Shown here piece by piece: positions 45,861 to 56,500 of a stretch of 64,000 bases of DNA. The notes under the pieces were generated by a model, which worked only from the letters and a program-made list of their open reading frames with translations, searched no databases and was not told the origin of the DNA. This stretch comes from Sphaerimonospora thailandensis. Its GTDB lineage: Bacteria; Actinomycetota; Actinomycetes; Streptosporangiales; Streptosporangiaceae. The DNA is taken from contig NZ_BOOG01000024.1 in the NCBI RefSeq assembly GCF_016863115.1, forward strand, positions 45,980 through 109,979, in the 5' to 3' direction. Position 1 is the first letter of the stretch; each line of letters begins with the position of its first letter. A program made the translations under genes and the position numbers.

Positions 45861-46927
45861 GAGGCCAGGAACTCGCGGAGCTCGGCGAGATGGGGGGCGA
45901 TGTCGATCCCCTTCTCGGCGAGCCAGCGGGGGTCTCCGTAGGTGTCCCGGTAGCGTTCGCCGCCGTCGCAGATCAACGTGACGACGCTGCCGCGCTCGCC
46001 CTTCTCCCGCATCTCCCTGATGACCTGCACGGCCGCCGCGATGTTCGTGCCGGTCGATCCGCCGACGTCGCGGCGGGTGACCTCCCTGACCCAGTGCATG
46101 GCGGCGATCGACAGCGCGTCGGGCACCCGGGTCATCCGGTCGATGACCGTGGGCAGGAACGACGGCTCCACCCGGGGGCGCCCGATGCCCTCGATCCGTG
46201 ACCCGTTTCCGGCGTGCTCTCCGCCGGAGACCCAGGACGGATAGAACACTGAGCCCTCGGGGTCGGCCACGCACAGCCGCGTCTGATGCCGGCGATAGCG
46301 GATGTAGCGGCCGATCGTCGCCGAGGTGCCGCCGGTGCCCGCGCCCACCACGATCCACAGCGGTTCCGGGTGCCGTTCCAGGGTCATCTGCTGGAAGATG
46401 CTCTCGGCGATGTTGTTGTTGCCCCGCCAGTCGGTCGCGCGTTCGGCGTAGGTGAACTGGTCCATGTAGTGGCCGCCGGTCTCGGCGGCGAGCCGGTGGG
46501 ACTCCGCGTAGATCGCGCCCGGATCGGCCACCAGGTGGCACTTGCCGCCGTAGAACTCGATGATCTCCCGTTTCTCCGGGGACGTGGTCGCCGGGATCAC
46601 CGCGATGAACGGCAGGCCGAGCAGACGGGCGAAGTACGCCTCGCTGACCGCCGTGGAGCCGCTGGACGCTTCGATGATCGTCGTCTGGGGGCCGATCCAG
46701 CCGTTGGCCAGGCCGTACAGGAAGAGGGACCGGGCGAGGCGGTGCTTGAGTGAACCGGTCGGGTGCACCGACTCGTCTTTCAGGTAGAGGTCGATCCCCC
46801 AGCGCGTAGGGAGTGGGAAGACATGCATATGAGTGTCGCAACTGCGGTTGGCGTCGGCCTCCACCGCCTGGATGGCCTCGGCCACCCACGCTCGGGTGGT
46901 CGGGTCGTGCCGGTCCACGTATTCCAT
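45857..46927 (-). CDS. cds1: PLP-dependent L-cysteine desulfhydrase, Cds1 type
   Basis: A 356-residue fold type II PLP enzyme. It matches mycobacterial Cds1 (Rv3684) in the blocks [20 protein letters not shown] (PLP lysine), [48 protein letters not shown] and [14 protein letters not shown]. Cds1 releases H2S and pyruvate from cysteine and contributes to redox balance. The ATG at 46927 is the family start. A cysteine synthase activity is the alternative. The divergent neighbour is a SigR-type redox sigma factor. Confidence 0.9.
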   Translation of the reverse strand: MEYVDRHDPTTRAWVAEAIQAVEADANRSCDTHMHVFPLPTRWGIDLYLKDESVHPTGSLKHRLARSLFLYGLANGWIGPQTTIIEASSGSTAVSEAYFARLLGLPFIAVIPATTSPEKREIIEFYGGKCHLVADPGAIYAESHRLAAETGGHYMDQFTYAERATDWRGNNNIAESIFQQMTLERHPEPLWIVVGAGTGGTSATIGRYIRYRRHQTRLCVADPEGSVFYPSWVSGGEHAGNGSRIEGIGRPRVEPSFLPTVIDRMTRVPDALSIAAMHWVREVTRRDVGGSTGTNIAAAVQVIREMREKGERGSVVTLICDGGERYRDTYGDPRWLAEKGIDIAPHLAELREFLAS

Positions 46928-47098
46928 GGCGGTCACTCTACTGGCGTGACGTCTGCCACACTTTACTCGCGATTGAGCCATTGGTGTTATGATAATGAGA
47001 CTTGTCCGGCTATCGCGTGACCTGACCGCGGTGTGCCAATGCCGTAGGCATTCCGAATCATCAGAAACCACGATTAACGCTCTGCTTACGGCCCACTT

Positions 47099-47127
47099 GG
47101 GATGATGTCGCGGGGTGTGCTGTCGAT
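47099..47127 (+). promoter_or_regulatory. Possible SigR-type promoter before sigR
   Basis: GGGAT at 47099-47103 and GTCGAT at 47122-47127 are separated by 18 bases, close to the SigR pattern GGAAT-N18-GTT. This would make the gene autoregulated. The match is imperfect. Confidence 0.35.
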
Positions 47128-47214
47128 CAGTGCCCAGGTATGACGATGGACCCGTATCTTTCGCATGGGTTCCTGCCGGACGGGTAACGGGGGAGAAGTC
47201 TGTAGGGGGATGAG

Positions 47215-47805
47215 ATGATCTTGACGGACGATCACCGACAGGCCTGGTTCGAGCGCGAGGTCGTGCCGGTCACCAGCCAGCTCTACGCGTCGGCCATGCG
47301 CCTCACCCGGAACCCCGCCGACGCGGAGGACCTGGTGCAGGAGACCGTGGCGAAGGCCTACACGTCCTATCACCAGTTCCGTGAGGGCACCAACCTCAAG
47401 GCGTGGCTGCACCGGATCCTGACGAACAACTTCATCAACGACTACCGCAAGAAGCAGCGATCGCCGAAGCTCTCTGCCGCCGAGGAGATCGAGGACTGGC
47501 AGCTCGCCGCTGCCGAGTCCCACACGTCGAACGGCCTGCGGTCCGCGGAGGTCGAAGCCCTCGACCAGCTTCCCGACACCGTCGTGATGGACGCCCTGCG
47601 CGCGCTGCCTGAGGAGTTCCGGGTGGCGGTCTACCTGGCGGACGTCGAGGGCTTCGCCTACAAGGAGATCGCTGACCGCATGGGCACCCCCATCGGCACG
47701 GTCATGTCCAGGCTGCACCGCGGCCGGCGTCAGTTGCGCGGCATGCTCGAGGGTTACGCCCGGGAAGAGGGCGTCGTACGCGTCCCCGAGCCCTGTGCTG
47801 CCTGA
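47215..47805 (+). CDS. sigR: SigR/SigH-type ECF RNA polymerase sigma factor
   Basis: A 196-residue ECF sigma factor of the thiol-oxidative-stress type. Sigma-2 region: [18 protein letters not shown] and [22 protein letters not shown]; sigma-4: [20 protein letters not shown] and [19 protein letters not shown]. The [17 protein letters not shown] linker is characteristic of SigR. In streptomycetes and mycobacteria the anti-sigma gene rsrA/rshA follows directly; here a convergent transporter gene follows and no zinc anti-sigma gene is seen. Confidence 0.92.
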   Translation: MILTDDHRQAWFEREVVPVTSQLYASAMRLTRNPADAEDLVQETVAKAYTSYHQFREGTNLKAWLHRILTNNFINDYRKKQRSPKLSAAEEIEDWQLAAAESHTSNGLRSAEVEALDQLPDTVVMDALRALPEEFRVAVYLADVEGFAYKEIADRMGTPIGTVMSRLHRGRRQLRGMLEGYAREEGVVRVPEPCAA

Positions 47806-47868
47806 ACCACGGGGCTGCCTGAACCACGGGGCCGTCTGAACCACCAGGCTGCCTGGACCGGGGGGCTC
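47797..47868 (+). repeat. Four-copy 17-18 base tandem repeat after sigR
   Basis: Units of the type GCTGCCTGAACCACGGG run from the sigR stop to the end of the convergent EamA gene, with increasing mismatch. Confidence 0.7.
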
Positions 47869-48703
47869 AGGCCGCGGCGATGAGTGCGATCGAGCCCAGT
47901 GCGAAGCCGACCCCGGTGATCTGCACCGGGCTCAGCCGTTCGCCGAGCACGTACCGCGCGAGCAGCAGCGTGCTCGCCGGGTAGAGCGAGGTCAGCACCG
48001 CGACCAGGCTGAGCATGCCGCGCTGGACGGCGAGCAGATAGAGCACGTTCGCCGCCATGTCGAGGACCCCGGCGGCGATCGTCACGGGCAGGCTGCCCGG
48101 CAGGGGCCGCAGACTCCTGCGGGCGGCGAGCGCCAGCATCGCGACCAGCGTGACCGACGCGGCCCTCGCCGCGAGCAGGGGCCAGCCACCCGCCTCGGCC
48201 GGGGCGAGTTTGATCAGGACGAAGAAGGCGCCGAAGCCCGCGCCTGCGGCGAGCGCGGCCAGCACCGGGCCGATCTTGAATGCCGAGGCGGGGCCGTTCG
48301 GCTCCCGGCTGACCAGCACGACGGCGAACAGTCCCACAGCGATGCCGACGAGCGCCAGGGCCGGGGGCCGATCACCGGCGACCAGGCCGAAGATCACCGG
48401 CAGTGCCATCGAGGCGGCAGCGGTGGTCGGCGCGACCACCGACATCATCCCGGCTGCCAGCGCCCGGTAGAACAGCACGATGGCGGCGCCCCCGACCACG
48501 CCGGCGGCCAGCCCCCACATCAGCGCCGGCGCGTTCGGCGAGCCGGACAGGAACGGGATCAGCGCCCCGATCAGCGCCAGCCCCCCGAGCTGTGACAGAA
48601 CCACGACGGCCAACACCCGTGAGCGTCTGGTGGCCAGCCCGCCGAAGAAGTCGGCCGTACCGAAGATCACCGCACTCGCCGTCGCCAGCGCCACCACCGT
48701 CAC
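47867..48703 (-). CDS. EamA/DMT superfamily transporter
   Basis: A 278-residue, ten-helix transporter with two EamA halves (from VALATASAVIFGTADFFGGLA and from LAALAAGAGFGAFFVLIKLA). GTG 48703 has GGGGGG six bases upstream and is preferred to the TTG two codons earlier. Probable substrates are metabolites or amino acids. It is convergent with sigR. Confidence 0.88.
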   Translation of the reverse strand: MTVVALATASAVIFGTADFFGGLATRRSRVLAVVVLSQLGGLALIGALIPFLSGSPNAPALMWGLAAGVVGGAAIVLFYRALAAGMMSVVAPTTAAASMALPVIFGLVAGDRPPALALVGIAVGLFAVVLVSREPNGPASAFKIGPVLAALAAGAGFGAFFVLIKLAPAEAGGWPLLAARAASVTLVAMLALAARRSLRPLPGSLPVTIAAGVLDMAANVLYLLAVQRGMLSLVAVLTSLYPASTLLLARYVLGERLSPVQITGVGFALGSIALIAAA

Positions 48704-48936
48704 GAACAACCCCCCACAAAACGGTCATTGATGGTGCGACGAAGTGTAATGGCTGATCATTTCCGTGCGACCGGAGGCGGCCCCCGGCGGTGTACGGAAG
48801 AACCCGTCGACGACTCGCCGGTACGCCTGCGTGATTACGTATTGAAGTCGCATCATTACTGAGTGGAGTCATCTGCATCGGTTCAACACTGGGTACATAC
48901 CTTTTGGGGCAGATCGTCGCTCAGGCAGGGGGACAC

Positions 48937-49248
48937 GTGACGCTGAGCGAGTCGGGCACCGCGATCGAGAAGCTCCGGGCGGAGCTCGCCGCGCTCGGCG
49001 TCCACGAGGCCTATGAGATCGGTGACGGCGTCACGCTCTCGGTGTGGATCGGCCTGGTCGTGAGCTTCCGCGAAGATCTTTACCGTTGGCGAGAGGGAAC
49101 CGTGAAACACCGCCACCTGGGTAGTGATCCTGGTGGATGCGCCATCCGGGTGGCCCGTCGGTACGCCGAACTGAAGGCGGACGTGCCGCCCTGGTGGGAG
49201 GAACTGGCCAGGGTTCTGCGGGGGGATCCGGCCGAGGAGTATCCCTAG
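48937..49248 (+). CDS. Conserved hypothetical protein
   Basis: A 103-residue soluble protein starting at GTG with AGGGGG upstream: MTLSESGTAIEKLRAELAALG, then YEIGDGVTLSVWIGLVVSFRE and WWEELARVLRG. It is related to small actinobacterial proteins of unknown function. It does not form an obvious operon with the deacetylase gene 65 bases downstream, though both face the same way. Confidence 0.75.
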   Translation: MTLSESGTAIEKLRAELAALGVHEAYEIGDGVTLSVWIGLVVSFREDLYRWREGTVKHRHLGSDPGGCAIRVARRYAELKADVPPWWEELARVLRGDPAEEYP

Positions 49249-49313
49249 CGCGTCCGCACCCCCGCCTGCTCTCCGTCGAATGGGAGACGTGGAGTGGGAA
49301 AAGGGGGGGTCAC

Positions 49314-50222
49314 ATGCGGATCGGGCCGGTTCTGCTGTCGCTGTTGCTGCTCACCGGGTCTGCCGAACTCGCCGGGTGCGGTCGGGGCGCCGAGCGTGGC
49401 GCCGAGCGTGGCGAGGCCGGCCCTCGGGTCCTGCCCATGCGTGCCCCGGCCGCCCACCGCTTCGGCACCCGCGCCCACTTCGACACCGGAGTGCTCCGGA
49501 TGCGCCTGGCGGGGATCCAGCCCCGCTGGCCCGGCCCCCGTATGCCCGTCGCGCCGCCTCCCCGCCAGGTCGACTGTGAGAGGCTCAAGTGCGTAGCCCT
49601 CACCTTCGATGACGGGCCGGGGGAGCAGACCGACAAGGTCCTCGACGTGCTGGCCGCCCATCACGCCCGCGCCACGTTCTTCATGCTCGGCGAGATGATC
49701 ACCGAAGGCACCCGCGAGTTCGTCCGCCGGATGGTCTCCGAGGGTCACGAGCTGGGCAACCACTCATGGGATCACGCGTCGCTCGCGGGGCTCTCGCCGG
49801 AGGCGCTCAAACGCGAGCTGGGCCGTACGCAGGACATCGTCCGCCAGGTCGCCGGCGTGCGGATGAGCGTCATGCGCCCGCCGTACGGTGCGACCAACCA
49901 TGAGGTGGCGGCAGTGACCAAGCAGGAGGGGCTGGCGCAGATCCTGTGGGCCGTCGACACGCTCGACTGGCGTGACCGCAACGCGTCGGTCGTGGCCAAG
50001 CGCTGCGGCGACGCCAAGCCCGGTGACATCGTGCTGATGCACGACATCCACCCGACCACGGTGCAGGCGCTGCCACACCTGCTGGACGCACTCGACCACA
50101 AGGGCTTCACCTATGTGACGGTCTCGGAGCTGCTCGGCCGGCTCGTCCCGGGCAAGGAGTACCTCAGCCGCCCGCCCACCGACCGAGGACTCCAGGCCAA
50201 GGAGGCCCGCCCCGGCTCCTGA
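49314..50222 (+). CDS. Polysaccharide deacetylase lipoprotein (NodB domain)
   Basis: A 302-residue exported enzyme. The signal peptide MRIGPVLLSLLLLTGSAELAGC ends in a lipobox LAGC. The NodB domain (about residues 95-290) has all motifs: TFDDGPG with the catalytic base and metal Asp, HSWDH metal His pair, RPPYGATN, VDTLDW and VLMHDIHPTT. It likely removes acetyl groups from peptidoglycan or a cell-wall glycan. ATG 49314 follows AAGGGGGGG. Confidence 0.92.
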   Translation: MRIGPVLLSLLLLTGSAELAGCGRGAERGAERGEAGPRVLPMRAPAAHRFGTRAHFDTGVLRMRLAGIQPRWPGPRMPVAPPPRQVDCERLKCVALTFDDGPGEQTDKVLDVLAAHHARATFFMLGEMITEGTREFVRRMVSEGHELGNHSWDHASLAGLSPEALKRELGRTQDIVRQVAGVRMSVMRPPYGATNHEVAAVTKQEGLAQILWAVDTLDWRDRNASVVAKRCGDAKPGDIVLMHDIHPTTVQALPHLLDALDHKGFTYVTVSELLGRLVPGKEYLSRPPTDRGLQAKEARPGS

Positions 50223-50559
50223 CCCACCCGTCGGCACCCGGGGATCGCCACCGCCTACTGTCGGCTCACGCAACTTTTCATGACGTGGTCGCGTCTAGAC
50301 GAAATGTATTCGTGTGATGTGAGTCACATCCGCATCTTTGGAGTGTTTCTTCGTCTGGTCGTGTGAGCTGGGCGGATTCGCGGCGGCAGGGGGATCGTTC
50401 CAGCGAGATCGCTGTAAGTGATCATCTAGATGTGGAAGAGATCTTGACTCCCGGTTGTCAGCCGCTCATGATCTCCTTTGGTCTGTTTATTCCTGCTTTA
50501 TGCGAGTGAGCGGCACCGTGTCGTGCCGTGTGCTTCGCATGCCTGCGGAGGAGTTCGGC
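50223..50559 (+). promoter_or_regulatory. Regulatory region of the giant RHS gene with a CRP-type site
   Basis: A 337-base gap without a gene. It contains TGTGATGTGAGTCACA at 50313-50328, which matches the TGTGA-N6-TCACA consensus in all ten fixed positions. A CGTCTAGACG palindrome is at 50292-50301. No clear -10/-35 pair could be chosen. The site is 232 bases before the start codon. Confidence 0.65.
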
Positions 50560-53500
50560 GTGCCGATTTCGCGTGCCCGGAAGTTGTCGTCCAGCCGGAG
50601 GCCCGGCCGTTTTCCACGGTCGTGGGTCGCCGGGCTGGTCGCGCTCGGTGTTTTCGTCGCGGGCATCGGCGTGCCGGACGGGCTGGTCACACAGGCCAGC
50701 GCCGCGGCGCACGAGCAGGGGCAGCCGGAGCGCAGCGTGGAGGGGCGGCCGGTCGCGACGCGCGGTCCGGGTGCGAAGGCCGCGGAGGAGTCGCATCGCG
50801 CGAAGGCGCCCGCGAAGCCGGTCTGGCCGAAGGGCGGGTCGGCGCGGGTTGACCTGGTGGCGGGCAAGGCAGCGGTGCCGGTGCCGGGGTTGCCGGTGTC
50901 GGTTGCGCCGGCCGCCGGTGGTTCGGCTGGTGGGTCGGGAGGCGGGGACGGGTCGCAGAGCGCGGCCAGTCCGGCACCTTCGCCGACCACGTCGCCCATG
51001 CCGTCGAAGTCGCGCTTGCCGTCGGCGTCTCCCTCCCAGGAGCAGCAGAAGGCGCAGGAGCCGCAGCGGTCGAACTCGAAGGGGTCGCAGTCGCCTGCGG
51101 CGATCCCGTCTCAGGAGCCGGTGAAGGAGTTTCCGGCGTCGGCTGAGGTCAAGGTGTTCGACAACACGGTGGCCCGCAAGCTCGGCGGGGTCGGCCTGGC
51201 GTTGCGGGTGACTCGGGCGGACGGCGGCACTGGTGTGGCGGCGGCGCAGGTCACGGTGGACTATTCGTCGTTCCGGCATGCGGGCGGGGGTGGGTTCGCT
51301 TCCCGGTTGACGCTGGTGGAGTTGCCGGCGTGTGTGCTGGCCCTGCCGCTGACGGCTGAGTGTGCCAAGCAGCGGGCGGCGCAACGGCGGGTGCTGCCGG
51401 TGGTCAACGATGTGAAGGGCGGCCATCTGACGGCCGAGGTCCGGGTGGCGCCCGCCGCCGGGGCCGGTTCTGGAGGGGGTGCGGCCTCGCCGACCGCCGC
51501 CCCTGCAGCAGCCAGTGGCGGTGCCGGCGGTGGTGCCGGTGCGGCGCCTGCCGGTGCTGGGGCGGGTGCGTCTGGTGCGGTGCCTGCGGGTGGGGTTGTG
51601 TATGTGGTGGCGGCGTCTGCTGCGGCGACGGCGTCGGGGTCGCTGGTGGGGGATTTCTCGGCGTCGCCGTTGAAGCCGTCGGGGACGTGGCAGGCGGGGG
51701 CGTCGGGTGGGGCGTTCACCTACAGTTACCCGATCACGGCCCCGCCGGCGCCGTCGGGGGATGCGCCGAAGCTGGCGTTGCAGTATTCCTCGGCGGCGGT
51801 GGATTCGCTGACGTCGCAGACCAACAACCAGTCCGGGCTGGCAGGGATGGGCTGGGAGTTGGGCACGGGGTTCATCGAGCGGTCGTTCGTGTCGTGTGCG
51901 GGGTATGCGAGCTCGGGCCGGCTGGGGTACAACCCGGCGCAGAAGGGCTGGTCGGACAAGTGCTGGCAGTCGCCGTACTCTTCCGACCCGGCGGCATCGA
52001 AGCTGACGTTGTCGGTGGACGGGCGTTCCACCGACATCGTCAAGGACTCCACGGGTGCGTGGCGCACGGTCGAGGATTACGGGTGGAAGATCGAGCCGAT
52101 CGGCTCGCAGTCGTGGTGGCGGATCACCACGCAGGATGGCACGGTCTACCGGTTCGGTTACAACGAGGATTCCTCGTTGTTGATGTCGTTCATCGGTGAC
52201 GATGAGGGCGAGCCGTGTTACGAGTATTACCCGGAGCCGGGCAGCGGTTCCTCCACGGTGGAGCAGATCTGTGAGGACACCTGGCGCTGGATGCTGGATC
52301 GGGAGGTCGATCCGAAGGGGAATGTGATCGATTACTCCTACGATGTGGAGTACGGGTCCTACTGCACGTCGGCGCTGGGCGGGTGGGATGAGTGCTCCCC
52401 GGAGTACGACCGGGCCGCGCATGTGCGTGAGGTGCGTTACGGGCACAACGTCAACGTCGCCGGTTCGACGCCGAGTGCGCGGATCGTGTTCGCGACCGCT
52501 GCCCGGGCCTCGGGTGGGATCACCGATGAGCCGGAGTGGTGCAAGGACGGTGACTGGTCGTCGTGTCTGTTCGCCCCGCCGACCTTCGCCACCAGCAAGA
52601 AGCTGACCTCGATCACCACTCAGACCTGGAAGGCGGGGGGCGGTTCTGGGTGGGAGGACGTGACCCGGTGGGAGTTGTCGTATCAATGGTTGTACGGCGA
52701 TGTGCTGGAAGAGCATCCGATCTTGTGGCTGGATTCGATCCGGCAGGTCGGCCTGGCCGGCGGTAGCGGGGCGCAGATCGCGTTGCCGGCGACCACGTTC
52801 GATGCGACGTTCCTGGACAACGCCGTCAGCATCTACCTGGATCCGGTGCAGTTCCCCCGGATCGGCGCGGTCGGCAATGGGCTGGGCGGGCGTAGTGAGG
52901 TGGAGTACGGCCAGGCCCGCCCGTGCCCGAACCCGTGGCAGTATCCGCCGACCGAAGGCTGGCCCCGCGGGCTGGACTGCTACTTCATCACCACGAGCCA
53001 GGAGATCGTCAACGGGACGTGGTACTACACCGGTGAGGTGTACGCGAAGTGGCTGGTGATGTCGGTCACCGACATCGACTTGGTGGGCGGCTCTCCGGAG
53101 CAGGTGACCGGCTACTCCTACGGTGGTGACCCGGCCTGGGTGATCTCGGACAATCCTTTGGCGCCGCGTCAGCCGTTCCGGCGTAAGGATTACACCGATT
53201 GGCGTGGTTACGGGCAGGTGACCACCACTGTCGGTGATGGCCCGTCGGGTTCGAGCATGACCTCGGCGAAGTTCTTCCGCGGGGTGTCCGGTCAGAGCCT
53301 CACCGATTTCGACGGCACCCGTCACAGCGACCGGGTCGAGTTGAGCGGGCGGACGTTGCAGGAGCAGGTCTGGGGCACGAGCGGGGAGGAGAGTTCGACC
53401 CGGTATGAGTACGCGGTGACCGTCACCGGCACCGCCCCGGGTTCGCGTAAGCCCTCGCGGGTGGACCGGGTGCGTCAGGTGGGCCGGGAGAAGACCACCA

Positions 53501-56500
53501 CGGGGTGGCGGTACACGGAGGTCAAGACCGCCTACAACGCTGATGGGTTGCCGGTCACGGTCAACGATTACGGCGAACGCGGGGACGGCTCGGACAACAC
53601 CTGCACCGCGACCACGTATGCGCGTAACACCTCCGGCGGGGCGTGGATGATCTCCTATCCCGCGAGCGAGGAACGGCGCGCGGGGGACGACTGCGCGGCC
53701 GGGACGCTGCTGGCGCGCACGGTCACCTTGTATGACGGGGCGACCAGTGAGTCCTCCAACACCCCGATGCGGGGGAACGTGACCGAGTCCCGTGCCTACA
53801 GCAGCGAGTCCGATCATGCGGTGACGAAGGCGACGTTCGACGGGTACGGCCGGCCGTTGACGATGACCGACCCGGCGGAGAAGACGACCACCACCGTCTA
53901 CACCCCGGCCACAGGGTGGCCGTCTGGCGGGGTGATGGTGACCAACTCGCTCGGGCACGCGGTGACGACCTGGTCCTCCCAGTACAACGGGCAGCCGGTC
54001 GGCATGCGTGATGTCAACGACAACGATGTGAACATCGACTACGACGTGCTCGGGCGGACGCTGCAGTTGTGGACGCCTGAGCGGCCCAAGTCGGGGGACA
54101 CTCCGGCGGCGAGGGTCGCCTACACGCTCACCTCCGGTCAGCCGGCCCGGACCAGCGTGTCCCGCCTGCAGTCCGGCACCGGCGACACGGCCACGTGGGT
54201 CTCCGCCCACACCTATGTCGATGGGTTCGGCCGCACCCGAGAGGTGCAGACCGCCTCACCGGCCGGCGGGCGGATCGTTCAGGTCACCACCTACGACGGG
54301 CGGGGGCAGACGGCCGCGACCTCGGCCCCGGTGCACAACACCGGCCAGCCGGGCTCGGGTCTGCTCAACCCCGGCCTTGCGACGCTGCCGCAGTGGTCCA
54401 AGCCGGAGTATGACGGGCTCGGCCGGGTGACCGCGCAGGTGGACATGACCGGCGGCAGCGAGTTCCGCCGTACGACCACGAACTACCTGGGGGCGGACAA
54501 GTACGAGGTGATCCCGCCCGTGGGCGGCAAGACGGTGTACTACACCGATGCCGCCGACCAGGTCACCAAGATCGAGGAATGGCTCACCGGGAGTGGGCAG
54601 CAGGCTGCTGGCGTTGCTGGCCCGATGCCGCCGGCCTCCTCTCCGGCCGCGTCCCCGACCGCTTCCGCCGCTGCCTCCTCCTCGGCCGCCGCCTCTTCTT
54701 CCTCCGCGGCCGGCTCTTCCTCGGCTGCTGGTGCCGAGGCCGGGCAGGCGGCGGAAGCTGAGTCCGTGGCGGCCGGCCCCGCCCCCGCCGCTGCCCCCGC
54801 CGGCTCCGCTGCGGCTGGTGGGGCGCCGTCGGCGGAGTTGCAGGCCGCGCGCACCCGCGCCTCAGCAGAGGCGCAGCGGTCGGGTGAGCCGGTCGAGGTG
54901 GCCGAAGCCACCGATGAGACGAGCATCACCTATGCCCAGCCGGACGGGAAGACGTTCACCACGCAGGTCAGCGCGGGTCCGGTCCGGACCCGGCGCGGCG
55001 GGGCGTGGGTGCCGATCGACACGACGCTGGTCGAGCAGAACGGGACGTTGAAGCCGAAGGCGATCGCCGACGGTGCCGCCGTGGAGGTGTCCACCGGTGG
55101 CGCGGGGGCGTTCGTGACGATGAGCGCGGGCGGGCAGGAGTACGCGTTGCGCTGGCCGGCGCCGCTACCCAAGCCGACGGTGAGCGGCAACGTGGCCACG
55201 TTCGCCGATGCGGCCGGCAACGGCGCGGATCTGGTCGTGACGGTGCTGCCGACCGGGTTCCGGCATGACGTGGTGTTACGCGAGCGGCCCACAACACCGG
55301 TGGAGATCCGCATCGGCGTGCAGAGCAAGGGCCTTGCCCTGTCGGAGAGTGCGGACGGGCGTCTGCTGCTGAAGAACCGCAAGAACGCCAAACTCGTGGC
55401 GTCGGCGCCGCAGCCGGTGATGTGGGCCGCCCCGCCCGGCGGCGGACAGGACGCGACCGGCAATCCGGGGAAGATCTCCACCGAGGTGGCCGCCGACAAC
55501 GACGGCGGGCAGGTGCTGGTGCTCCGCCCGGACGCGCAGTTTTTGGCCGATCCCGCCACGGCGTATCCGGTGACGATCGACCCGACGGTCACGTTGCCGC
55601 TCACGACGGATACCACGGTGGTGCAAGGTTCGACGCGTTCCTATGACGGGGACACGACCATCAGCGCCGGGGCCTACACCACGAGCCTGTCACGCGCCTT
55701 CGTGAAGTTCGACACCGCCGCCTTGGCGGGTGCGACCGTGCAGGGTGCGACGTTGAAGGCCTACCAGAAGTCGATCAGCAAGCCTTCCACCTGCCCGCGT
55801 GCGGGGATCCGCGCCTCGCGGGTCACCGCCGGCTGGGATCCGGCGACGATCACCTGGTCCAATCAGCCTGCTTACACGACGGCGGGTGAGACCCTCACCC
55901 TGGAGAGCAACGGTTGCGCGGCCAAGACGTACATGAGCTGGACGATCACCTCGATCGTCCAGGCCTGGGCGTCGGGGACCCCCAACTACGGCCTGCAGCT
56001 GCGGGGGAATGTTGAGACCACCTCGGCGGGTTATCAGGTCTTCTTCGACAGCAGCGAGGCCGGCACCGGCCGCGCGCCCTCTCTGAGCGTGACCTACACG
56101 ATCAACTCCGCTCCGGCGGTGGGGAACCTGTCGATCAGCCCGCTGGCCGGGGCGGACGTGTCGTCGCTGACGCCGACCTTGCACGCGGCCGTCTCCGACC
56201 CCGCCGGGGGGAGCCTGCGGGCCGACTACGAGATCGAACACGACCCCGCCCACCCGGGCCAGGGCAGCGGCTCGGTCTGGGCCGGCAGCTCGGCTGCGGT
56301 CACGCCGGGCAGCGACGCTGTCGCAGAGGTTCCGGCCGGGAAACTGGCCGACGGGTGGCACATCCGCTGGCGGGCCCGGGCCACCAATACCGGCACGTCT
56401 GTGTCCTCGGCCTGGTCGGACTGGCAGACCGCCACCATCACGGTGCCGGACCCGGCCGTGGACCAGTTGCAGGTCACCCCCTCCCAGGACGTGTCGGGGG

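Noticed and set aside
42528..46889. About 1,450-codon open frame antisense to the TPR and MFS genes, running into the cysteine desulfhydrase gene
   Set aside because: It is low-complexity and Arg/Gly/Pro-rich, has no homology, and conflicts with three well-supported genes.
45857..46927. The Cds1-like enzyme as a maturation enzyme of the small peptide
   Set aside because: It is on the opposite strand and matches housekeeping cysteine desulfhydrase along its whole length; there is no need to link it to the peptide.
46980..47005. Fur/Zur-like box (ATGATAATGAGA) between cds1 and sigR
   Set aside because: It matches only half of the consensus and has no good inverted partner.
50458..54210. About 1,250-codon antisense frame under the RHS gene
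   Set aside because: It is compositionally biased with no recognisable domain; the sense strand carries clear RHS sequence, a signal peptide and a ribosome site.
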